From Anaerolineae bacterium (GTDB lineage Bacteria > Chloroflexota > Anaerolineae > Aggregatilineales > Phototrophicaceae): DNA of 64,000 nucleotides. Position 1 is the stretch's first letter. Every line of letters starts with the position of its first letter. The stretch covers positions 100,385 to 164,384 of the forward strand of contig JALHNT010000010.1 in assembly GCA_022843385.1 (NCBI GenBank), written 5' to 3'. The notes under the pieces were generated by a model that saw only the letters and a list, made by a program, of their open reading frames with translations, ran no database searches and had not been told where the DNA came from. The translations under genes were made by a program, and so were the position numbers. This document shows positions 1 through 8,754 of the stretch, piece by piece.

Positions 1-171
1 GAACCCTTTGCCTTTACCGAAGACCATATCAGCTTATTCAGTCAACTTGATATTCCCGCAGCGCACAACGGACGCATTCTGCTGGTCGATGGTTCGCTGC
101 TGACCTGGCATGGCACACGCATGGCCTACGCCTTCAACACGCTGCCGGGATTATTGTGTGCGGAGGCTTGA
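1..171 (+). CDS. C-terminal fragment of an unidentified (possibly GAF-like sensor) protein
   Basis: The reading frame is open from base 1 and ends at a TGA at 169-171, giving the last 56 residues of a protein that starts outside the window. The fragment has an alternating hydrophobic pattern (ISLFSQLDIPAAHNGRILLVD) that could be the end of a GAF-type sensory domain, but it is too short to assign. The stop overlaps the ATG of the next gene (TGATG), so the two are translationally coupled. The downstream kinase has no sensor domain of its own, so this gene may encode its sensory partner; that is inference from context. Confidence 0.55.
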   Translation, partial: EPFAFTEDHISLFSQLDIPAAHNGRILLVDGSLLTWHGTRMAYAFNTLPGLLCAEA

Positions 172-1034
172 TGACAAAAAGTGATGGACGCAGCGAGTGG
201 CTGGATGTGGTGGCGCATGATTTGCGCTCACCGCTGAATGCTGTCCGCCAGTGTTTGGAACTGGTACAGGATATCGGCCCGCTCAATGAAAAACAGCAGC
301 ACTTCATGGGACGGGCGTTCGCCAATATCCAGCGGATGGATCACTTGATTTCGCGGTTGCGCGACATCACCTGGCTCGACTCCGAGATGCCGCTGGACAT
401 GACTGAGGTTGATCTGCGGCTGTTGATCGAACGCGCAGTGGATTTGTTGATGGAAATCGCCGCCAAAAAAGCCTTGACGTTCGATCTGGACATCCCTGAC
501 ACACTCGAACCGGTGCGTGGGGATGCCAATCGGTTGGCGCAGGTGATGGATAATCTCCTCAGCAATGCCATCAAGTACAATCGCGATCAGGGCAGCGTCA
601 CCATTCAGGTACGGCAAGATCAGCACCGGGTGCAGATTGATGTTATGGATACGGGCATTGGGATTCGCCCGGATGACCTGCCGCGCGTGTTTGAGCGCTT
701 CTTCCGTTCGGCAGAAGGGGTGCGCCTGAAGGTCGATGGCACCGGCCTGGGGCTGGCGATTGTCGAAGGCATTGTGCAGCGGCACGGCGGGCGCATTCAG
801 GCGACGAGTGTGCATGGCAAGGGCAGCATCTTCTCGGTCAGTCTGCCGTTGCGCGGCGATACGCACGATGGTGATATGGAACGCGGTGATGAGACCTTGA
901 ATCTGGGTGAAGGTCATGATGATCGTGTGCAGCGCAATCTGTCGTTAGCCAGTGAGGAGGCTGATGTGGTGCCGGATGCCCATCAGGAAAAGCGGGAACA
1001 CACGATGGTGGATTCCCAAAGCGATGTCGATTAA
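171..1034 (+). CDS. Sensor-less histidine kinase (HisKA-HATPase_c)
   Basis: This is the catalytic core of a two-component histidine kinase. The H-box lies at the very N-terminus (VVAHDLRSPLNAV, His16), followed by the HATPase domain with the N box (NLLSNAIKYN), the G1 box (DTGIGI) and the G2 box (GTGLGLAIV). There is no N-terminal sensor or membrane segment, so it is cytosolic and its input is likely the overlapping upstream gene. I chose the ATG at 171 because it overlaps the upstream stop; a GTG at 156 is possible. After the last kinase strand (about residue 230) there is an odd ~55-residue tail rich in Asp, Glu, His and Gly, not typical of the family. No response regulator is in view. Confidence 0.88.
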   Translation: MTKSDGRSEWLDVVAHDLRSPLNAVRQCLELVQDIGPLNEKQQHFMGRAFANIQRMDHLISRLRDITWLDSEMPLDMTEVDLRLLIERAVDLLMEIAAKKALTFDLDIPDTLEPVRGDANRLAQVMDNLLSNAIKYNRDQGSVTIQVRQDQHRVQIDVMDTGIGIRPDDLPRVFERFFRSAEGVRLKVDGTGLGLAIVEGIVQRHGGRIQATSVHGKGSIFSVSLPLRGDTHDGDMERGDETLNLGEGHDDRVQRNLSLASEEADVVPDAHQEKREHTMVDSQSDVD

Positions 1035-1039
1035 TCGCC

Positions 1040-1068
1040 TTGCAGTCAGTTGTGAGAAATAGTACAAT
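1040..1068 (+). promoter_or_regulatory. Sigma70-type promoter for the heme A operon
   Basis: TTGCAG at 1040-1045 and TACAAT at 1063-1068 are separated by exactly 17 bp. They lie between the kinase stop and the small membrane gene at 1104, so transcription would start about 30 bp before that gene's start codon. Confidence 0.6.
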
Positions 1069-1103
1069 CGCCCATCTCAACTAACCCTCAAAGGAGAGTG
1101 GCT

Positions 1104-1427
1104 GTGAAACGCCTGATTCTCTTGTTTGCTGTTGTCGTCATCCTGATTGTGACTGGCGGGTTGACCGCCCAGATCACCGCGCAGGGCGGTGAATTGAAGA
1201 TTCCTGGCACTATCCGCCAGACCAACAACCCCGATGCCTCGGCGCTGGATATGACGGGATGGAAAGCGGAGCAGCTCTTCCTGGCGGTTGGGTTCATCCT
1301 GTTCAACCTGATCGGGATTGCTGTCACGATCATGGCGATCTTCTGGTTCCTGAACTGGCAGGTCAAGAGCGTCAAAGCCGGTCGCGCTTCGCAGACTGCC
1401 GAGTCATCCCCCGTACAAACTGAATAA
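1104..1427 (+). CDS. Small two-helix membrane protein of unknown function
   Basis: A 107-residue protein with an N-terminal hydrophobic helix (residues about 4-22, signal-anchor-like) and a second long helix (about residues 52-80), joined by a ~30-residue polar segment. The tail is short and polar. I do not recognise the family. An AAGGAG ribosome site at 1091-1096 fits the GTG at 1104 (7-bp spacing); a GTG at 1098 would be too close. It is the first gene behind the promoter at 1040 and precedes heme A synthase by 38 bp, so it may be an accessory of heme A or oxidase biogenesis; that is guilt by association only. Confidence 0.7.
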   Translation: MKRLILLFAVVVILIVTGGLTAQITAQGGELKIPGTIRQTNNPDASALDMTGWKAEQLFLAVGFILFNLIGIAVTIMAIFWFLNWQVKSVKAGRASQTAESSPVQTE

Positions 1428-1465
1428 CACAACAACGCCGGTTGAGTGGATAGGGATTTATTGGT

Positions 1466-2428
1466 ATGCAGGCGACTCCTCGTATTGGATTGTTTCCACG
1501 TGTTGCTTTCGTCACCGCACTGCTGACTCTGGGGTTGATCGTCTTTGGGGCTGTGGTGCGTGTGACCGACTCCGGATTGGGCTGCGGCGAACACTGGCCG
1601 CTGTGCAACGGCACGATCTTTCCGCCGCTGGATAACACAATCGCCTGGATCGAATGGCTGCATCGGCTGTTCGCCGCGGTGATCGGCCTATTCGGATTGG
1701 GGATGCTGGCACTGGCGATTCGGGCGTACCGGCAGCAGAACCGGCGCGTGTTGAATATGACCATCGTAGCGGCAGTGTTGTTCACCCTACAGAGCGCGTT
1801 AGGAGCGCTGGTGGTGGTGTGGAGTTTGCCGCCGACGATGGTGACACTGCATCTCGGTACGGCCATGCTGCTGCTGGGGGCACTGCTGATTTCCGGCGTC
1901 TTCGCCACTTATCGCCCGCGCATCCATTACGGTGTGGATCGGGTGACGACATTGGTCTATCTGACCACGGCGTTGTCGCTGGTCATCATCCTCACCGGTG
2001 CGCTGGTGCGGGGCAGTGGTTCCTCGTTCGCGTGCAGCGATTGGCCGCTGTGTAACGGCGAGGTTCTGCCGCTCAACCAGGGTCGCTGGGCGCTGATCCA
2101 CATGCTACATCGTTATTCAGTGCTGGCGCTGGGAATCAGCCTGCTGATTTTGGTCTATTACGTGTATCGTGATCGCCAGGATGGACGGCTGCGCACGGTT
2201 GCGGTGTGTGCGCTGATTGGTTATTTCAGCCAGGCGGCGATTGGCGCATTCTATGTACTGCGCCCCGGCGAAGCGCTGTGGGGTGCGGCGCACGTCGGCA
2301 TGGCGGCCACAACCTGGGCGCTGCTGGTGGCGCTCTCCGGTATGGAATGGTTAAGCAACCAGAGTTCAGTTCAAGAAGCAGCGAAGAGTAGTGCCGCATG
2401 GAATCCACAATCCAGTCCTACCCCGTAA
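1466..2428 (+). CDS. ctaA: Heme A synthase (CtaA/COX15 family)
   Basis: Membrane enzyme that oxidises the C8 methyl of heme O to the formyl group of heme A, the cofactor of aa3-type cytochrome oxidases. The protein (320 residues) has about eight hydrophobic segments and the internal duplication typical of the family: RVTDSGLGCGEHWPLCNG in the first half and RGSGSSFACSDWPLCNG in the second. The conserved heme-ligand histidines sit in EWLHRL, TLHLGTAM, IHMLHRY and AAHVGMA. The Cys pair in the first extracellular loop (GLGC...PLC) matches the disulfide-type class. The 3' end overlaps ctaB by 31 bp, indicating tight co-translation. Confidence 0.94.
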   Translation: MQATPRIGLFPRVAFVTALLTLGLIVFGAVVRVTDSGLGCGEHWPLCNGTIFPPLDNTIAWIEWLHRLFAAVIGLFGLGMLALAIRAYRQQNRRVLNMTIVAAVLFTLQSALGALVVVWSLPPTMVTLHLGTAMLLLGALLISGVFATYRPRIHYGVDRVTTLVYLTTALSLVIILTGALVRGSGSSFACSDWPLCNGEVLPLNQGRWALIHMLHRYSVLALGISLLILVYYVYRDRQDGRLRTVAVCALIGYFSQAAIGAFYVLRPGEALWGAAHVGMAATTWALLVALSGMEWLSNQSSVQEAAKSSAAWNPQSSPTP

Positions 2429-3312
2429 GTTCGGGTCAGATCGTCCGCACCTATCTGGAGCTGACCAAGCTGCGGATTGTGCTGCTGCTGTTGTTCACCA
2501 CCGTCACGGCGATGATTGTGGCGGCCAACCGCGTCCCCGACATTGCTATCCTCATCCCAACATTGATTGGCGGGTCATTTGCGGCGGCAGGGGCCAGCGC
2601 CATCAATCAGTATATTGATCGCGACATGGATGCCAAGATGGCGCGCACCTCACGTCGTCCGATCCCGTCAGGACGGGTCGCGCCGATCAATGCCCTGCTC
2701 TTTGGTATGGCGCTGCTGGCCTGGTCGGTGCTGATTCTGGGAGTTTGGGTTAACTGGCTGACAGCCGGGTTGGCGCTGTTCGGCGGCCTGTACTATGTCA
2801 TCCTGTACACGGTCATCCTGAAGCGCAATACCGTTGTGAACATCCTGATCGGGGGCGGTGCCGGTGCGGTGCCGGTGCTGGTGGGGTGGGCGGCGGTCAC
2901 CGGACGGTTGGATATTCCGGCGCTGATTCTGTTTGCCATCATCTTTTACTGGACGCCGCCGCATAGCTGGGCGCTGGCGCTGCTGGTCAACAAAGATTAT
3001 ACCTTGGCGAATGTGCCGATGATGCCGGTGGCACGCGGCGAGGAAGCGACACGCCAGCAAATTCTGCTCTATTCGGTGCAGTTGTTTCTGGTCAGTCTGC
3101 TCCCGTTCGTGTTCCAAACGCTGGGTTTGTTTTACATGGCGGTTGCAGTGCTGCTGGGGCTGGGTCTGATTTATATGTCGCTCATCCTGATTCGTGAGAA
3201 GGATGGGGCGACCGCCCGCGCCACCTATAAGTATTCGACAACCTATCTGGCGGTATTATTCCTGGCGATGATCCTGGATCGCCTGCTGCTGCCGCTGCTG
3301 AGTTCGTTGTGA
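2398..3312 (+). CDS. ctaB: Protoheme IX farnesyltransferase (heme O synthase)
   Basis: UbiA-family prenyltransferase that adds a farnesyl group to heme B to make heme O, the substrate of the upstream CtaA. The 304-residue protein is polytopic (about nine helices) and carries the aspartate-rich prenyl-diphosphate site as NQYIDRDMDAKMARTSRRP (about residues 64-82), the signature of CtaB/COX10. The second polar loop is represented by YWTPPHSWALAL. The start ATG lies inside ctaA and the stop overlaps the GTG of the next gene, so ctaA, ctaB and the cytochrome form one operon. Confidence 0.95.
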   Translation: MESTIQSYPVSSGQIVRTYLELTKLRIVLLLLFTTVTAMIVAANRVPDIAILIPTLIGGSFAAAGASAINQYIDRDMDAKMARTSRRPIPSGRVAPINALLFGMALLAWSVLILGVWVNWLTAGLALFGGLYYVILYTVILKRNTVVNILIGGGAGAVPVLVGWAAVTGRLDIPALILFAIIFYWTPPHSWALALLVNKDYTLANVPMMPVARGEEATRQQILLYSVQLFLVSLLPFVFQTLGLFYMAVAVLLGLGLIYMSLILIREKDGATARATYKYSTTYLAVLFLAMILDRLLLPLLSSL

Positions 3313-3776
3313 CGACTCCGTCGAAGTCATCGATGCTGCCGGTCTATATCGTACTGGGATTATTCCTGGCAGTGGCGCTGGTGTTCCTGGTTGCTTTCGT
3401 CTACTCCACTGAAGTCGAAGTGAGCGAGCTGGCAACCGGGACACTGGTGCTGCACCCGGATACCTACATGAATGAGGTGACCAGTGCGTTGCAGGGGGCG
3501 GATGCTGCGCGAGGGGCGGAGTGGGTGAAGACTTATGCCTGCGAAAGCTGCCATGTGGTCGGAGGGGGGCAGACTGCGCCACCCTTCGCCGGCATTGCCG
3601 ACCGCGCCCAAACGCGCCGTCCTCCCCTGACGGCCATGGCCTACCTGTATGAGTCAATCACACAGCCGAACGCCTATCATGTCGAGGGCTTCAGCGCGGT
3701 GATGCCACAGAATTACCCCGAACGACTCTCCCCGCGTGAGATCGGTGATATAATCGCCTATCTGCTGACCCAATAA
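3309..3776 (+). CDS. Membrane-anchored mono-heme c-type cytochrome
   Basis: A 155-residue protein with an N-terminal hydrophobic anchor (about residues 11-33) and one heme c site, CESCH (Cys78, Cys81, His82), followed by a probable Met axial ligand at residue 132 (AVMPQNYP). The overall shape is a small class I cytochrome c on the outer face of the membrane. It starts with GTG overlapping the ctaB stop (GTGA). Position in the heme A operon suggests an electron donor to, or assembly partner of, an aa3 oxidase whose subunits are not in the window. The exact partner is inferred. Confidence 0.85.
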   Translation: MTTPSKSSMLPVYIVLGLFLAVALVFLVAFVYSTEVEVSELATGTLVLHPDTYMNEVTSALQGADAARGAEWVKTYACESCHVVGGGQTAPPFAGIADRAQTRRPPLTAMAYLYESITQPNAYHVEGFSAVMPQNYPERLSPREIGDIIAYLLTQ

Positions 3777-3808
3777 GGGTTCGCGCCTGACCTCGGTAGC
3801 GGATTGTT

Positions 3809-5530
3809 ATGTATCTCGATGCCTTTACGCTGTCAGCGTTGGTGGATGAATTCCTCGATACACTGGTTGGTGGTCGCATTCAGGATGTGCTGGATGTGGA
3901 TCAGACCGGTCTGGGCATGGAAGTGTATGCCGAACGCCGCCGTCGCTATCTGTATCTGAGCGCGGACATGCAGGTGCCGCGCATTCTGCTGCTGGATGAA
4001 AAGCTGCGGCGTGGATTGATCAAGCCAACCCAGATGGGGTTGCTCTTCCGTCGCTATGTCGAAGGCGGCGTCGTGGCGCATGTCAGCCAACCGGCCTGGG
4101 AACGCATCGTGCAAATCGATGTGCAGGGGCCGGAGGGCGAAGTCACCATTGTCGTTGAGCCGATGGAACGGCGCAGCAACATCCTTCTGGTACAGAAGGG
4201 GATGATTATCGACTGCCTGCGCCGTGTAGGGCCGGAAGATAATCGCTATCGCCTCAGCTTGCCGGCGCACGAATACAAACTGCCGCCACCCCAGACTGGC
4301 AAACTTGATCCGACCCGGCTGATTCTGCCGGAGCTGGAAGCGGTGTTGGAGCAGAATGATGATCCCAAGCGCAAAACACAGCAAGTCTTGTCGAGCCGCA
4401 TCCTGGGACTGAGTCCGCTGCTGGCAAAGGAGATCGTCTTTCGCGCCAGTGGCGACGCCAATCAGAAATCGGCTGAGGCTGACCCAGACAAGTTGTTTGC
4501 TGCGCTAAAGGATGTGATCGAGCCAATGGCAAAGCGCCAGTGGCAACCGGGTGTGATCGAGGGCGAGGCTGGCATCGAGGCTTACAGTGTCTATCCCATT
4601 CGCAGCCTGAAGGGATGGCAGCCGATTGAAACCCTGACTGACGCCATGCTGGCCTACTACGGCGCTCCGGTGGGCGAGGAAGCCTATAACGCCGCCAAAG
4701 TGCCGGTGCGCGAGGCGCTGGCAGAAGCGACTGCCAAGTTATCAGCCAAGCTGGCGTCGCTGGAACGCTCGATGACAGATGAGTCGGAGCGAGAACGGCT
4801 GCGGCAAAGTGGCGAATTGATCCTCGCTTATCAGTATGGCCTGACTCCCGGTCAGACAGAACTGAAAGCGCAGTATGACTTTGACCAACCGGAACTGGTC
4901 ATCCCGCTTGATCCATCAATCACGCCGCTGGAGAATGCCCAGGCCTATTTTGAGCGCTACGACAGGGCGAAACGCGCGTTAGATGACGTGCCGCGCCTGA
5001 TAACCGAAACCCGGCACGAACTGGAATTCATCCAGCAGCTAGGCTCAGACCTGGAATTTGCGAGCAATTGGCCGGAGATTGATGAGGTGCGGCAGTCCTT
5101 GCAGGCCAGCGGGTATTGGCGGGGCGCACCGGCCAAGCGCATCGCCGGCAGCGGCCAAAGCGCACCGACCCGGATTGTCACACCCGATGGGTTTGTCATC
5201 TGGCTGGGGCGCAACAGTCGCCAGAATGATGTGGTCACGTTTGGCAAAGGCGGTGGGCAGGATTTGTGGCTGCACGCGCGCGGGGTGCCAGGGGCGCATG
5301 TCGTCATCAAGTTTGATGGTCGTAGAATCGACGAACCGCTCATCACTCAGGCCGCGGCGCTGGCGGCCTACTTCAGCGCCCAGCGGGGCGAGGCCAAAGT
5401 CATCGTCGATGTGACGCGGGTGATGTATGTTAAGAAGATCAAAGGGGCAGCGCCGGGGATGGTGACCTATCGCAATGAGGAAACCCGAACGGTAGCGCCC
5501 TCGAACGAACTGGTCGCCGAGTCAAGCTAA
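3809..5530 (+). CDS. rqcH: NFACT-family ribosome quality control protein (RqcH/Rqc2 homolog)
   Basis: Soluble 573-residue protein with the NFACT-N domain first (starting YLDAFTLSALVDEF and including VEPMERRSNILLV), a central helical/coiled-coil arm (about residues 290-430) and a C-terminal NFACT-R domain (DLWLHARGVPGAHVVIK, then GAAPGMVTYRNEETRTV). In Bacillus, RqcH binds obstructed 50S subunits and recruits tRNA-Ala to append alanine tails. Older annotations call the family fibronectin-binding protein; the domain order here supports the ribosome role. It lies 32 bp behind the cytochrome gene and 11 bp ahead of ppk2, so it may be partly cotranscribed with the heme operon. Confidence 0.9.
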   Translation: MYLDAFTLSALVDEFLDTLVGGRIQDVLDVDQTGLGMEVYAERRRRYLYLSADMQVPRILLLDEKLRRGLIKPTQMGLLFRRYVEGGVVAHVSQPAWERIVQIDVQGPEGEVTIVVEPMERRSNILLVQKGMIIDCLRRVGPEDNRYRLSLPAHEYKLPPPQTGKLDPTRLILPELEAVLEQNDDPKRKTQQVLSSRILGLSPLLAKEIVFRASGDANQKSAEADPDKLFAALKDVIEPMAKRQWQPGVIEGEAGIEAYSVYPIRSLKGWQPIETLTDAMLAYYGAPVGEEAYNAAKVPVREALAEATAKLSAKLASLERSMTDESERERLRQSGELILAYQYGLTPGQTELKAQYDFDQPELVIPLDPSITPLENAQAYFERYDRAKRALDDVPRLITETRHELEFIQQLGSDLEFASNWPEIDEVRQSLQASGYWRGAPAKRIAGSGQSAPTRIVTPDGFVIWLGRNSRQNDVVTFGKGGGQDLWLHARGVPGAHVVIKFDGRRIDEPLITQAAALAAYFSAQRGEAKVIVDVTRVMYVKKIKGAAPGMVTYRNEETRTVAPSNELVAESS

Positions 5531-5541
5531 AGGAGCATCAC

Positions 5542-6345
5542 ATGGGGCAGCAGTACATTCCGAAACCAGGTAGTAAGGTTGATCTGAGCGACTATGACCC
5601 GGACGATCACGGCGGCTATGAGAAAGAAGCAGCGATTGCGGAAACGGATCGCCTTCAGGAAAAGCTGATCGCGCTCCAGGAAAAGCTGTATGCCGAGAGC
5701 AAACAGTCATTGCTGGTTGTTTTGCAGGCGATGGATACTGGTGGCAAGGATGGTACGATCAAGAAAGTTTTTGAGGGCGTCAATCCGCTAGGGGTGCGGG
5801 TGGCATCCTTCAAAGTGCCGACGCCGGATGAACTGGCGCGGGACTTCCTGTGGCGGGTGCATCAACAGGTACCGCCCAAAGGCTTCATCGGCATCTTCAA
5901 CCGCAGTCACTACGAAGAGGTGCTGGTGGTTCGGGTGAATGGGCTCAAACCTGAAGCCGTGTGGAAGCGGCACTACGACCATATCAACCAGTTTGAACGG
6001 CTGCTGGCCGACAGCGGTACCCGTATTCTGAAGTTCTATCTGCACATCAGCAAGGATGAGCAGAAGGAACGGTTGCAGGCGCGTCTGGATGACCCGGAAA
6101 AACGCTGGAAGTTCTCGCTGGGAGATTTGCCGGTGCGGGAAAAGTGGACTGATTACATGCAGGCTTACGAAGAGTTGCTGGAGCGCTGCAATACCGAATA
6201 TGCCCCCTGGCATATCGTGCCAGCGAACCGCAAGTGGTATCGTGATCTGGTCGTTACTCGTGCTATCGTCGAAACAGTGGAAGCGATGAACCCGCAGTTT
6301 CCGCAGCCGGAAGAAGGTCTGGATACGGTCGTCATCCCGGATTAG
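5542..6345 (+). CDS. ppk2: PPK2-family polyphosphate kinase / polyphosphate:nucleotide phosphotransferase
   Basis: Transfers phosphate between inorganic polyphosphate and nucleotides. The P-loop is MDTGGKDG at residues 64-71, and the second conserved block is GIFNRSHYEEVLVVRV followed by a lid rich in basic residues and KFYLHISKDEQKERLQAR. The length of 267 residues is that of a single-domain PPK2. Preference for AMP, ADP or both cannot be settled by eye. An AGGAG-type ribosome site lies 7-10 bp upstream. The gene ends 4 bp inside the convergent glycosyltransferase gene. Confidence 0.92.
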   Translation: MGQQYIPKPGSKVDLSDYDPDDHGGYEKEAAIAETDRLQEKLIALQEKLYAESKQSLLVVLQAMDTGGKDGTIKKVFEGVNPLGVRVASFKVPTPDELARDFLWRVHQQVPPKGFIGIFNRSHYEEVLVVRVNGLKPEAVWKRHYDHINQFERLLADSGTRILKFYLHISKDEQKERLQARLDDPEKRWKFSLGDLPVREKWTDYMQAYEELLERCNTEYAPWHIVPANRKWYRDLVVTRAIVETVEAMNPQFPQPEEGLDTVVIPD

Positions 6346-7541
6346 CGCCGAGCAACCGTGCGCGCTGCTTCCAGCACTTTTGCAGCGGTGATCTCGCGCA
6401 GACAGGGATGATTGGCTGGGTCGTCGGTTCCCCAATCGAGGATACGACAAGGGCGACAGCGGATATCACTGGTCAGTGTGATATGCTGGTCGCTGCTGCC
6501 CCATGAGCCGAATTCTACCGGGTCAGCCGGGCCGTAAAGCGCGACTGTTGGCGCACCCGCCGCTACCGCCAGGTGCAGCGGGCCGCTGTCTGGTCCCAGC
6601 ACGACTCTGGCTCGTTGAAACAAAGCCGCCAGTTGCCCAATCGTGGTATCCCCGGCGATGATGATGGCTCTGGATTTCATCTGTTCAGCAATGCGCTGCG
6701 CCAACGGCAGCTCGTGGTGACTACCAGTGAGGACAACCGGCGCATCCAACTGGTCGGCCAGGGTATCGGCCACATAGGCCCAGCGCTCTTCCAGCCAGTG
6801 CTTGATCCGGCTGCCAGTGCCAGGATGGATAGCGATAATCGGTTGGTCGCGGTGCAGATCCCATTCTTCCAGATATCCATCGACATAGGCTTTGTCGATA
6901 GCATCGACTGGAAAGGTGAGATGGATGTTGGCGGCGGAAACAGCGCCCGTCCATTTTTCTACCAACCGCAGATTTTGCTGAACGACATGCTGATGTTCCA
7001 GATGCAATGGCTGCGTCAGGAATGGCAGGACATCCTGATGGTCATATCCAATACGTTCGGGGATACCGGCTAACTTGGCGACCAATGCCCCCCACCAGTG
7101 GTCAGGACGCATGATCAAGGCGCTGCCATAACCGATGCGCCGCAGCCGTGCGGCTGTTGCCAGGGCGAAGCGGTAGGGTGAATGCCAGTTTTCGCTCGGT
7201 GTGCGACTGAAGGCCGGGAACGGGACGGTCAGCACACGATCGACTTCCGGGAAACTGCTGATGACCTGAGCGGACCAGGGGCCAACCAGCATATGAATCT
7301 CGGCGTAGGGATTGGCGGCGCGCAAAGCCTGAACCGCCGGTATCGACAACAGGACATCGCCCAGGTGGTCCGGGCGAATGAGCAAGATGCGCTTAACATG
7401 GGTGCGACGGGCGGGCGGGATTGGGATGCGGGCGATGCTCTGCATGATCTGACGCCGCGCCTGGTGCTTAAACGGCGTGCTGTGAAAGGCTTCGGTCAGC
7501 TTCTGGTTACGCAGGACAAGCGCTTCTCTATCCAAGTCCAA
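6342..7541 (-). CDS. Glycosyltransferase family 9 (heptosyltransferase-like)
   Basis: GT-B fold transferase of the ADP-heptose:LPS heptosyltransferase type. The N-terminal Rossmann domain carries RILLIRPDHLGDVLLSIPAVQALR, and the C-terminal donor-binding domain has IAIHPGTGS and VLGPDSGPLHLAVAAGAPTVALYGP. A Cys-rich tail (RCRPC) is common in the family. In an organism without LPS genes in view, a role in another surface glycan is more likely than heptosylation of lipid A. The frame can start at a TTG overlapping the preceding gene's stop (14-bp overlap) or at an ATG at 7445; the overlap favours the first. Last gene of a three-gene glycosyltransferase operon. Confidence 0.88.
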   Translation of the reverse strand: MDLDREALVLRNQKLTEAFHSTPFKHQARRQIMQSIARIPIPPARRTHVKRILLIRPDHLGDVLLSIPAVQALRAANPYAEIHMLVGPWSAQVISSFPEVDRVLTVPFPAFSRTPSENWHSPYRFALATAARLRRIGYGSALIMRPDHWWGALVAKLAGIPERIGYDHQDVLPFLTQPLHLEHQHVVQQNLRLVEKWTGAVSAANIHLTFPVDAIDKAYVDGYLEEWDLHRDQPIIAIHPGTGSRIKHWLEERWAYVADTLADQLDAPVVLTGSHHELPLAQRIAEQMKSRAIIIAGDTTIGQLAALFQRARVVLGPDSGPLHLAVAAGAPTVALYGPADPVEFGSWGSSDQHITLTSDIRCRPCRILDWGTDDPANHPCLREITAAKVLEAARTVARR

Positions 7542-8754
7542 CGGATTTGTACGCTCCCAATAAACGTGGTATTAAAACAGACCAGTCATAGTGCTGCTGG
7601 ACATACCCCTGGGCGGCGAGACCCAGCGCTGCCCGTTCGGCGGGTTGCTCCAGCAGTTGCACGATGCTGGCCGCCATCGCCGACGGCTCATCTGCAATCC
7701 GCATCACCTGATCGGCGTCCGCCCGCATCCCACTGGCGGCGATGCGGGTTGCGACGACGGCTTTGCCGGTTGCCAGCGCCTCAAGAATCTTCAGGCGCGT
7801 CCCGCTGCCCATTCGCAGCGGCGCGACATAGAGACTCGCACCCCGCAGGTAAGGCTGGACATCCTTGACCCAACCGGTGATTTCGATATGGGGATTATCG
7901 CGCAATTGCTCCAGCCGCGCATGGGGTTTTTGCCCCACAATCACGAACTTAACATCAGGGATTTGCCGCTGGAGAAGGGGTAGCACTTCTTCGGCGAACC
8001 AGAAAACCGCATCAACATTCGGTCGGTAGTCCATTTTGCCAGTGAAGACCAGCGCATTCTGACCGAGATCGAGCGCCTCGGTGGATGACGTGTAGTCTTT
8101 GGTGAAAATGCCGTTTGCCACGACGGGTATGGGCTTTTCCCGGTGGTAACGCTGGAGCGCCTGGGCATCTTCATTCGATACCGCAATCACCAAATCGGCG
8201 GTCTGGCATAGCTCATGCTCAAATCGGGCGATGCGGCGCGATTGAATCCAGGAATACAGTGCCGCCGGCCACCGGCTGACGCTGTCACGATCTACCTCAA
8301 AGATGACCTGTTGCAGCGCCGCCTCGGCGTTAAACGCATCGTAACACAGTTTCAGATCGGGCTTGAAGGCGCGGAGCAAGGGCAGATAGCAGGCGACTTC
8401 GATGCCCTCGGCCTGCACCAGGTCGAACTGCTCAGTGGTCACGAGCTGTCGCAGGCGTTCCCAAAAAGCCTGGCTGTAGAGCCGCCGGGCAATGTCCGGG
8501 TCGCCAGTGAACAGGAGATCACGCAGGCGATCGGATGAGCGCCGCTGGGGTAGGGCGATGGTTTCAATGCGTTCACACAGGTTGTTTAATGGGGTGTCCT
8601 TGTATCCCGCACTAACTCCATTGGCTTCGTGAAAGCTCATGAGGGTTATGGCGTGACCTTCCTGCTTGAGGCCAGTAAGGAGGCCATAGGTGCGGATCGC
8701 GCCACCCTGATGAGGCGGGTAGGGCAGGCTGGCAGTCAGCAGCAATATCTTCAT
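7528..8754 (-). CDS. Glycosyltransferase family 4
   Basis: GT4 family enzyme of 408 residues. The N-terminus has the acceptor-domain glycine turn (PYPPHQGGAIRTY). The C-terminal half has VFTGKMDYRPNVDAV and the EX7E-like region (YVAPLRMGSGTRLKILEALATGKAVVAT). This arrangement resembles the sugar transferases of exopolysaccharide clusters that carry out successive sugar additions on a lipid carrier. It overlaps the upstream gene by 4 bp (ATGA) and the downstream gene by 14 bp, so the three are translated as a unit. Donor and acceptor sugars cannot be inferred. Confidence 0.9.
   Translation of the reverse strand: MKILLLTASLPYPPHQGGAIRTYGLLTGLKQEGHAITLMSFHEANGVSAGYKDTPLNNLCERIETIALPQRRSSDRLRDLLFTGDPDIARRLYSQAFWERLRQLVTTEQFDLVQAEGIEVACYLPLLRAFKPDLKLCYDAFNAEAALQQVIFEVDRDSVSRWPAALYSWIQSRRIARFEHELCQTADLVIAVSNEDAQALQRYHREKPIPVVANGIFTKDYTSSTEALDLGQNALVFTGKMDYRPNVDAVFWFAEEVLPLLQRQIPDVKFVIVGQKPHARLEQLRDNPHIEITGWVKDVQPYLRGASLYVAPLRMGSGTRLKILEALATGKAVVATRIAASGMRADADQVMRIADEPSAMAASIVQLLEQPAERAALGLAAQGYVQQHYDWSVLIPRLLGAYKSVGLG

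Noticed and set aside
3749..3754. Perfect TATAAT just before the rqcH gene
   Set aside because: It lies inside the cytochrome c coding region with no -35 at the right distance; chance occurrence is likely.
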